Shown here: positions 56,767 to 64,000 of the stretch, piece after piece | Numbering within the stretch: the stretch's first letter is position 1 | Layout of the letters: each line of letters starts with the position of its first letter | DNA from: Rhexocercosporidium sp. MPI-PUGE-AT-0058 | Lineage: Eukaryota; Ascomycota; Leotiomycetes; Helotiales | Direction of reading: 5' to 3' | Length of the DNA stretch: 64,000 bases | NCBI GenBank assembly: GCA_020746875.1 | Contig: JAGTJL010000010.1 | Location: 1,302,001 to 1,366,000 of the forward strand | Position numbers and translations under genes: made by a program | Notes under the pieces: generated by a model | The model's database searches: none | What the model was told of the DNA's origin: nothing | The model's input: the letters and a program-made list of their open reading frames with translations, nothing else

Positions 56767-57198
56767 GATACGTAGGATAGAGAGCTTCAAAGGCTTGGAA
56801 ATATAGATCAGTTTGGAGGTCCTAACGGAGAAAATGATATCAGCAAGATGTTCAAACCGGTTATTGAGACTTGTTTGTTGACTATCTCTGCGGAGAGGGC
56901 CAGGCGAGTCGAGTCTAAATTTGTATACAATTTAATACCGGGAACTTGAGTAGCTATTGACTTAGAAATCTGTAATTATCCAAATTTTCACCCGAATCCT
57001 TCATTTACTATTGTCAGATATGGTTACATAGTAAGACCCGTTGGAGGAAGTCATTCGCACTAGCCTCGAAAGAGCCAAGCTTGTGTTTGGACAAGGGTCA
57101 AATCAGCCACAGCCTTGTTATCAAGCCACATGCATGATATCTGGCGGGAACATTGAATCCTCATTATCCAAACCCCTCCAAAACAACAACAACAAACC
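56767..57198. other. Short intergenic spacer, no gene seen
   Basis: Contains the FMN reductase 3' end and the Use1 promoter. Frames on both strands at 57041-57244 are not coding. Confidence 0.4.
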
Positions 57199-58242
57199 AT
57201 GGCCCGCCTATCCTCAGCAAACGCGCCCGATATCACCACCATAAATCTAACTCGCCTACTCGCGCGACTTCAACAAACCCTCGTAAACCCCGATTCGGCC
57301 ACAGAATCCAGGTTGCGAACGAGCTTAGAAAGAGAGAAAGTCGGGACTGTGAGTAGCCACACTTCGGACTGAAGGAAGGACTTTCTGATTTTGGCACATA
57401 GAATATCGAATATGCCAGAACTTTGCTCGTGAAGCTCGAGCAGGATGCGCATGGTATTAAGGTTCAATCGAAGAAACATGAGGTGCAAACAGATCTGGTG
57501 CAGAAACGCGAGATGATCCAGCGACTTAGTGAAAGGCTGGAGGAGCTGAATGAGGTAAGGCTCTACATCCCGAACGAACAATGTATCTGCCTATCTGCCG
57601 GATACTAATATGAAATAGCTCGGCGACTTCGAATCCAGGGAAGATGATTCATCTGAAGGCGAAGATCTCCTGGGCGAGGATACACCCTCAGAAGAAACAG
57701 ACTCTCATGCAGGAATCGCAGACCCCGAATCGACATCTTCCTCCCCGATAGGACCTACACCCCCTCCTTTTGTACCGCCACCCCAAGCCAGACCTCCACC
57801 TCCCACTGTCGAATCCGAACCAGAACCCCCCTCCACCCTCCGCGCCCGCAACAAAGATGCCCAAGCCCGTGCCGAACTCCTCACTCCAGCCTCGACCAGC
57901 ACAGGCATCTCGACCGCTACCACGGAAGCCATGCTCACACACAACCGCACCGAGCAGGAAAATCTGACGGGTTCATTACTAGCCATGGCATCCGCGCTGA
58001 AGGAGTCTTCGAGAGCATTCGCCACATCGCTGGAGGAAGAGAAGAGCGTGCTGGAAAGCGCAACGAGTGGTTTGGACAAGAATGAATTAGGGCTGGAGGC
58101 TGCTCAGCGGCGGATAGGATATCTGCGGACTATGACGGAGGGCAGAGGTTGGTTGGGACGGATGTTGATGTATGCTTGGATTGCGGGGTTGATGGTCTTA
58201 GCAATCTTGATCGTTTTTGTTATGCCCAAGCTCAGATTCTGA
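57199..58242 (+). CDS. USE1: Use1-type SNARE of ER retrograde transport, 308 aa
   Basis: Three exons, 57199-57348, 57402-57554 and 57619-58242, give 308 aa. The N-terminal part (ITTINLTRLLARLQQTL and VGTNIEYARTLLVKLEQDAH) is the Use1 family region. A Pro/Ser-rich spacer follows, then the SNARE helix (about 235-285): NRTEQENLTGSLLAMASALK, SSRAFATSLEEEKSVLESAT and GLDKNELGLEAAQRRIGYLR. The protein ends in a single membrane helix (YAWIAGLMVLAILIVFVMPKL), so it is tail-anchored. Use1 works with Sec20, Ufe1 and the Dsl1 tethering complex in fusion of COPI vesicles with the ER. Family, topology and SNARE position agree well. The Pro-rich insert (about 150-200) is longer than in yeast. Confidence 0.9.
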
Positions 58243-59031
58243 TCTAAGTCGGCAGGGGGACTTGTGTGGCTGAATTGTGTGTTGTGGAACTAAGAAAGAT
58301 GGAGAGGTATTGGATCAGGAGTTCGGAGTGGCAGAAGGGGATTCTAATGATTGTCTTGATGATTTTGCATTTTTAGATACCATACCCTCTCCAGCTAGCG
58401 ATTCAGCAATTTTATTGTTTTTTTCTTCTTTCTTTCTGGAAAATGATTGCATTGGACTATAGAAAGCGCTGTCCGGCTTCTGGTCATGCCAGCTGCGCTG
58501 ATGATATCGACTTATGTAACTTTTGTTGGCGAGTGAACCCTCTCCGATCCTATGGGGCATTCGCTATATTTTTTAAGACGAAATCTCGGATCGTGATCTT
58601 GTTCAAAAGACACCTGTGTCAAGGACACTCCTCTTGAGCTTCCCTGAAGATCCTCTCATGAGGGAACTGATAGGATCTTGTTGAAGACCGAGACATGTAT
58701 AAAAATAACTCTCTGTCAAGGCTCCCTAAGCACCTTTGTGATAATGAAAGTTAAGTCGATGGCATGGTCTAGTTGAACAGACTTATGGAGCAAATTTTTC
58801 CTCGAATGTCCAGTGAGCAGTGTTGAAATTGCCACACTTGTCGTTGAAATACCAGTTCAAAGGCAGTTGGGAAACTGAGAAAAAGAAATGAAATCAGAAA
58901 TGTCCACAAACTCACGAACTTGGAATCTCCTGGTGCTGAACTCCCTCCCTGATTTGCACTGTAGATCAAACCCCATCGTCTGCAACAACTATCCTCAGAG
59001 CAGATCCTGAAAGGCAGAAAACGCGATAGAA
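58243..59031. other. Convergent intergenic region, no gene seen
   Basis: The Use1 gene and the BRCT-WGR gene converge here. Frames at 58315-58637 and 58769-59053 have no motif. Confidence 0.4.
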
Positions 59032-60547
59032 TCAATAGCAAGTATCTCTCCATGCCTCATCCTCATCGCTCGATATCGAAATCGGGGCCTTTTGCAGCGC
59101 ACCCTCCGCACCATCAGGACTACCAGCAGCAGAAGGCGTATCCTTCAGAAAACTAGGCGTACTGGCGGAGCTGAAAACCGAACCCAAGTCATCAGAAGAT
59201 AACGAGATAACGCCCTCGGACTCCGCGCCAGAAGTTGTCGAGTTGGCGCTCGAGTCCGAGTGGGAGTGGGAACCAGAGTCAGAAGTATCGCTTCCACACT
59301 CATCACTGCTGCCTTGCAGATCATTGTCTTGGTCATCATCGCCGACTTCACTATCCGTATCGTAGCCGACATCTTCCATAGGTCTTTGCTCCATCGGTCG
59401 ATCCTCAGGTCTAACATAACCGTATGGCAAGAGACCTACGGGTCGACCTTGGATAGGAGGGAGGTACTTGAAGAAAGCGAAGGGGATCTCCTTGCCATTT
59501 TCGATCTTCTTGGGGATGATCCGCTCGAGACGATCGTCCCAGTCGATACCAGTCCTGTCTTTGAAGAACTTCTTGAAGCAGGAGAAAGCGGTGGCAAAAT
59601 CCATGGGGCGGCAGTCGCATCGGTAGTATGAGATGGGGCGGCAGGTGCGGGAGAGTTTGGCGCCGAACATGTAGATGGGGGGTGCTTTGTTGTGTGATTC
59701 GAAGAGCTGGTGAGAGGTTAGTTTGTTGAGCTTGGGCGATAGAATCGATTGGAATGATTGGAATCTGAGGTTTGAAACATGGTAGTAGAGTTGGCAAATG
59801 GTGACCTACATAGAGAGTGTATTTCTCGATCAGAGTCTTTCCATCGAGGCGGACGCGAGAGAGCATGACCTTGTATTCGAAGGCATCAGTATCATAGTAG
59901 ATGTGATGCAGATCTATATGTCGGTTGTCAGTATGCCTGCTGGTGAGATTTTACTAGGTCAGGGAAACGTACTGCTGTTAGACAACTCCTTAGAGATCCG
60001 GACTCCGTCTTCAAACTTCTTCCTATGCTCACGGAGTTTGTCTGCGTTCATCTTTTTGAGGTTCATGATTGTCCGATCAAGAGTGTATGGCTTCTCTCTA
60101 AGACGTCTCTTAGTCTTTCCTTGAAGGCAATCCTCGATCCAATCAAAGACCACGATCTGGCATTTCTCGGTTCCTAGTTTCCAGGCCTTGCGTACTGTTC
60201 AAGCAGATCACCGAATTAGCATTTGTTTGACTTAAAGATACGGATGGGCTTTCCTTACCTTGCGCGCCTCCTTTCTTATATTCCTCGATGGAGCAGATGA
60301 GATGAGTAGTGTCATCGGTGACTTCCTTCTCGTAGGTGCCTCCGTGGTATCGAATCCATCTGGAGATCTCTTCGAGGCTGACCCCTCCACGAGTATGCAT
60401 GAGCTGGCCAACGGAGGACATAGTCAGGCCCTTGAAGATTTGCTTTTGTGGCTTCTCTGTTTTTACTTTGCGTGCTGTTATGGGGTTGGGGGAAACCTTC
60501 TTGGAGGCCGTGCATGTCTTTTTGCTGGGTGCTTTGGTGCGTGCCAT
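59032..60547 (-). CDS. BRCT-WGR domain protein, 429 aa
   Basis: Four minus-strand exons, 60547-60259, 60194-59973, 59913-59810 and 59706-59032, join in frame to 429 aa. After a basic N-terminus, residues about 38-130 form a BRCT domain: KGLTMSSVGQLMHTRGGVSL, GGTYEKEVTDDTTHLICS and KCQIVVFDWIEDCLQGKTKR, the WxxD/E...C pattern being diagnostic. Residues about 175-270 match a WGR-like fold (FEYKVMLSRVRLDGKTLIEKY, then FKKFFKDRTGIDWDDRLE). The tail is acidic and Ser-rich with clear SSDD and SISSDEDE stretches, likely kinase sites. BRCT-WGR pairing is known from PARP1, but no PARP catalytic domain follows here; many fungi carry this reduced form. A nuclear DNA-damage or chromatin role is inferred. 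Confidence 0.87.
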
Positions 60548-62032
60548 GATGACTGAGGTTTGGGAAGATGTTAGGCTATCGAAGGGTCAATGTTTGCTTG
60601 AGAATGAATGTCCTGGTTGAGCGTGGTAGATGTAATAGAGAAGCGCCAATGTTTTGTAAAAATAAAAATAAAAGTTGGATGTCTAGAGTGGATATGACTC
60701 TCTTGAGAAATATTCTCCCACTCTTTTCAAAGTATTAGAACGTCCGATGGGTGATGAAAGTCTGAGTAGGAACTCAAGAGTAGGTTGTTGGCAGAAGAGA
60801 GTGTATGAATATGTTGAAGTGATGTGCATCTGCTCGAAAACTCAGGGGGTATGAGGTGGTGGAGATGAGTGTGTGGAAATGCTCGAACGATGTCCTGCAT
60901 AAAAGCTGGACAAGGCGGAATTGCCTAAACGAGTTTGCGAAGCTGCATGTTGGATGTGGCGGAAAGTGATCATGTAGGATGACAAGTGCGATAGCTCGTC
61001 AACAAACTGGCGAGGTTGGCTTGACCACCTGGGTTTGCGATCCAAATACAAACTTCGTTTGAAAGTGAAAGTGAAAGTGAAAGTTTGAGATTGAGAAGAT
61101 TATTTTTTCTTTTCTTGACGATGGAAAGGTGTGCCAGTAGAGAGGTCCAACCAGAGTGAGGAAGGTAGACTTACTGTGATGTAGTCGGATGTTAATCCGA
61201 AGTATTTGTTGTAATGAGGACCTGTAAAATATCCCAGCAACCCCGTGTCTCTCTCGGTGACTACTGAGAAGACCTTCAATTGTACCGCAAGATGTTAAAA
61301 TTGCTTGTGGGTTGTAGTGCTGTGGAAAATCGATGTTGTTGTGAGTGTTGATGTAGCCTGAAGCCAGCCAGGAAGACTGGTTGGATTTTATAGCCGTCAG
61401 CAGACTTCTGAGAAGTTAGGAGAAGGGACTTCAATTATGCCACTGCTAGCAAGTTACAGGTGAATATGCGGTCACGTCTTGAGAAGTAAGGGCGTTCGTC
61501 GTTGAAACTAACAGAGGCCGAGGAATCGACATCCAAGAATTAAGCCTTCGCTCACCGGCCAATGCACTCAACATTTCCAACACTCTGCATACTGGCCGCT
61601 TGAATAAGAATGGCCTAATGAGTGGAAATTTTATATCACTCAGACGATGGGTCAGGGATTGTCGGGTATTAGAAGGCTTTGTGAATAGCATAAACAGCCT
61701 GAGAATTCACCACACGAGGCGGCTGATTATTGCTTAGGGACAGCTTCGTTGTCTAGCATCGAGGACTTCATGCATTCAGAACGTCCAAATGACAGATAGT
61801 TCTTGATGCCACTTTTCTAGTTGTGGTAAGCCACAGATCTGAAAGATCATCATGCAGATGATGGGTAACCTGGCCGGGGCATAAATACTGGTCTTGCCTG
61901 GTTCGTATGGCTCACTAGTCTCTTCGTCTCTCACAGCTGGCGGGAGGAGAAACGAGAATCAACACAAATGCTGCATCACAGGTAAGTAGACGCAAAGAGA
62001 TGTAAATCATAATTCATTACCACCAATATCCT
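60548..62032. other. Intergenic, promoter of BRCT-WGR gene; no gene seen
   Basis: Both neighbours are on the minus strand. Four tandem GAAAGT units occur at 61061-61084. A frame at 61446-61691 has no motif. An A-rich tract lies near 60655. Confidence 0.4.
61061..61084. repeat. Four tandem GAAAGT units
   Basis: Perfect 6-bp microsatellite in a non-coding stretch, read directly. Confidence 0.9.
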
Positions 62033-64000
62033 TTACCGGACACTCTTGGCTGCTTTGATGAAAGCTTGAATTTTTGCAACACTTTGCACGCCGTTCTCCT
62101 CAACTCCACTGGCAGCGTCGATGCCGATGATCCTGTTGCTATAATCACCAACTGCTCGGACAGCATCTGCAACGTTATCCGCGTTCAGGCCGCCAGCCAG
62201 CAAGATTCTCAACCCTCTGTCTTTTTCCAGAACGCCAGACACCAGGCTCATATCAAGTGTCTTGCCCGACCCACCAGACAGAGAGTCGAGCAGGGGAACC
62301 GTGTGGTAGCCCCGCTTTCCAATGCCAGGTTCAGTTGGGTTGAAACTTCGGATGACTGGAACAGGAATCAGGTTTGCCCACTCGAGTGGCTCTTCGCCAT
62401 GGAGTTGGACAATATCGAGCTCATACGCTTTTTGTAACTCAAGAACCTCCTCCAATGACTGGTTCTGGAAAACGCCAACGAGCAATGCCCGATGACTTGA
62501 GATGTTTGATGCTGCATTGGCAAAAAAGTCAGACGCTTGGCTGCCAACCCTATCGCTGACCACACTTCCAGTGGTCACAAGTGTTTCATGCACCACTTTC
62601 GATATGGCAACGGCGTCTTTGTAGGGAACATGTCTGCCTCTTCCGGGAACAAGAATCATGCCGATTAAGTCTGCGCCGGCTTTGATTGCTTCAACTGCGA
62701 CCTCGGCTTTTCGGGTACCGCAAATCTTAACCAGAAGAGGTCCTGGTGATGACTTCAGAACTGGTTCCGAGCCACCAAGGAGCTCACGAATAAATTTTGC
62801 GGTATCCGCAGCACGCATGAGTGCCTCGCCAACAAGAACAGCACCAACGCCGTTCTTCTGATATGCCTCCACATCCTCTGGACCTGATATGCCACTCAAA
62901 GCGCAGACTATGGTCTCTTTTGGGACTTGATCAAGAAGTCGGCTGGTAGTATCAAGATCCACTTCAAAATTTGTAAGGTTGCGATTGTTTACGCCAATGA
63001 CTTTCGAGCCAAGCTTGACGGCAATGACTGTCTCCTCGGGTGTGTTGACTTCAACCAAAGGCTCCATGCCTAAAGACTGTGAGTAACGATATAGCCTTGT
63101 CAAAGTCACTTCATCCAACATCTTGACAATCAGGAGAACTGTATCCGCACCCGCAAGTCGGGCTTCCAAGATCTGGTACTCCTCGAAAATAAATTCCTTG
63201 CGTAGCACAGCTGGTCTGTTTGGCATTCCCTCAAGTGCTTGACGAACGGCACGCAAGTCATCAATGCTTCCTTTGAACCATTCTGGTTCCGTCAAAACTG
63301 AAATGACACTGGCGCCTGCCAAAGCATATGTCATAGCTTGGGCCGGAGCACAGGTCGCCATCGAAATGATTCCTTTGGAGGGAGACGCCCTTTTAATCTC
63401 AGCCATCAAAGAAAGAGGAAATGGTGACTTTCGAAGCCTGCTAACGAATGGTACGAGAGGAGGGGCGATATTCAGATCATAGGCAGCCTGAAGGTCTGCA
63501 GGTCGTTGGGACGGAACTTCTTTCTGCAGTGCAACAGCGGCTTTACGGTGTGCAAAAATCTTGGTCAGAATGTTTTCCTTTTTAGACCCATTCGCACCGT
63601 CGGTGACTGGTTTATTTGATTCTGCTGCCTCTTTCTGCAATCGATCATTTTCCGCCCAGGTCCCACCGCGCATTTGTAAGAAGTTCTTGAGCATGACCCG
63701 ACCTTTCTCGGTCAAGATGCTTTCTGGGTGATATTGAACACCCTCGACAACGTATTCTTTGTGCCGTATTCCCATAATGACGCCCTTGCCTCCGTCTGGA
63801 CCAGCACCGATCCAGGAAGAGACTTCGAGGCATTCTGGCAGAGTTGGGTGCGTGCCGGCCAACGAGTGGTATCGTGTTACTGGAAGGTCTTGAGGAAGGG
63901 TGGCATAGACTCCTTTCGAATCGTGGCGCAATGGTGATGTCTTTCCGTGCAGGATCTCCCCCGCAAAGCTTACATCGCCTCCCCAAAGATCAATCATGCA
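62033..64000 (-). CDS. trpC: Trifunctional tryptophan biosynthesis protein TrpC (anthranilate synthase glutaminase / IGPS / PRAI), 5' end outside window
   Basis: The minus frame is open from the right edge and covers about 655 codons; the N-terminal part of the glutaminase domain (with the catalytic Cys) lies outside. Visible in order: the end of the glutamine amidotransferase domain with [18 protein letters not shown] and the His/Glu pair in [11 protein letters not shown]; indole-3-glycerol phosphate synthase with [35 protein letters not shown] and [15 protein letters not shown]; and phosphoribosyl anthranilate isomerase with [31 protein letters not shown] and IVQLHGEE through [10 protein letters not shown] to the stop at 62033. 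It makes anthranilate (with TrpE-type partner) and carries out two later steps of tryptophan synthesis in the cytosol. This glutaminase-IGPS-PRAI fusion is the filamentous-fungus arrangement. Confidence 0.96.
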   Translation of the reverse strand, partial: CMIDLWGGDVSFAGEILHGKTSPLRHDSKGVYATLPQDLPVTRYHSLAGTHPTLPECLEVSSWIGAGPDGGKGVIMGIRHKEYVVEGVQYHPESILTEKGRVMLKNFLQMRGGTWAENDRLQKEAAESNKPVTDGANGSKKENILTKIFAHRKAAVALQKEVPSQRPADLQAAYDLNIAPPLVPFVSRLRKSPFPLSLMAEIKRASPSKGIISMATCAPAQAMTYALAGASVISVLTEPEWFKGSIDDLRAVRQALEGMPNRPAVLRKEFIFEEYQILEARLAGADTVLLIVKMLDEVTLTRLYRYSQSLGMEPLVEVNTPEETVIAVKLGSKVIGVNNRNLTNFEVDLDTTSRLLDQVPKETIVCALSGISGPEDVEAYQKNGVGAVLVGEALMRAADTAKFIRELLGGSEPVLKSSPGPLLVKICGTRKAEVAVEAIKAGADLIGMILVPGRGRHVPYKDAVAISKVVHETLVTTGSVVSDRVGSQASDFFANAASNISSHRALLVGVFQNQSLEEVLELQKAYELDIVQLHGEEPLEWANLIPVPVIRSFNPTEPGIGKRGYHTVPLLDSLSGGSGKTLDMSLVSGVLEKDRGLRILLAGGLNADNVADAVRAVGDYSNRIIGIDAASGVEENGVQSVAKIQAFIKAAKSVR

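Overview
The window is nuclear DNA from a filamentous ascomycete (Pezizomycotina). The evidence is short 45-100 nt introns with GTAAGT/GTATGT donors and CTAAC-like branch points, pyrimidine-rich leaders, a HET-domain gene, fungal C2H2 and Zn2Cys6 regulators, a DUF6536 membrane protein, and a trpC-type fused tryptophan gene. The gene mix would suit Leotiomycetes, but that placement is inference; nothing in the sequence proves it.

Layout. 0-1.4 kb: 3' part of a HET-domain gene with an in-frame stop. 4.2-5.4 kb: stomatin/SPFH protein. 6.5-7.0 kb: small protein of unknown function. 8.5-11.3 kb: tandem pair of secreted, probably GPI-anchored Ser/Thr-rich paralogues. 12.6-17.3 kb: SNG1-like DUF3533 membrane protein followed by a nine-exon C2H2 plus fungal-TF-domain regulator. 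17.9-21.8 kb: F-box-like protein and a DUF6536 membrane protein, both minus. About 22.7-22.9 kb: possible remnant of a dehydrogenase. 23.6-25.0 kb: dienelactone hydrolase (six exons, minus). 26.0-27.1 kb: phosphatidylinositol synthase. 28.8-30.8 kb: repeat-containing protein of unknown function. 32.7-33.7 kb: secreted Ser/Thr-rich protein. 34.5-35.0 kb: small conserved-looking protein. 35.2-36.3 kb: AKR7-type aldo/keto reductase with two frameshifts. 37.3-37.9 kb: FAM32A-like protein. 38.9-41.9 kb: large ubiquitin-conjugating (E2) protein. 42-48 kb: gene-poor. 48.0-50.1 kb: C2H2 zinc-finger protein. 52.2-56.8 kb: Zn2Cys6 regulator, FAD monooxygenase and NADPH-dependent FMN reductase. 57.2-58.2 kb: Use1 SNARE. 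59.0-60.5 kb: BRCT-WGR protein. 62.0-64.0 kb: 3' part of trpC, running off the right edge.

Most genes are unrelated housekeeping or accessory genes. Two local groups may work together: the DUF3533 transporter with the adjacent C2H2/fungal-TF regulator (12.6-17.3 kb), and the Zn2Cys6 regulator, FAD monooxygenase and FMN reductase (52.2-56.8 kb), which looks like a small redox/detoxification module. Exon boundaries were set by reading GT-AG (one GC-AG) junctions that keep the frame and restore family motifs; no transcript evidence was available.
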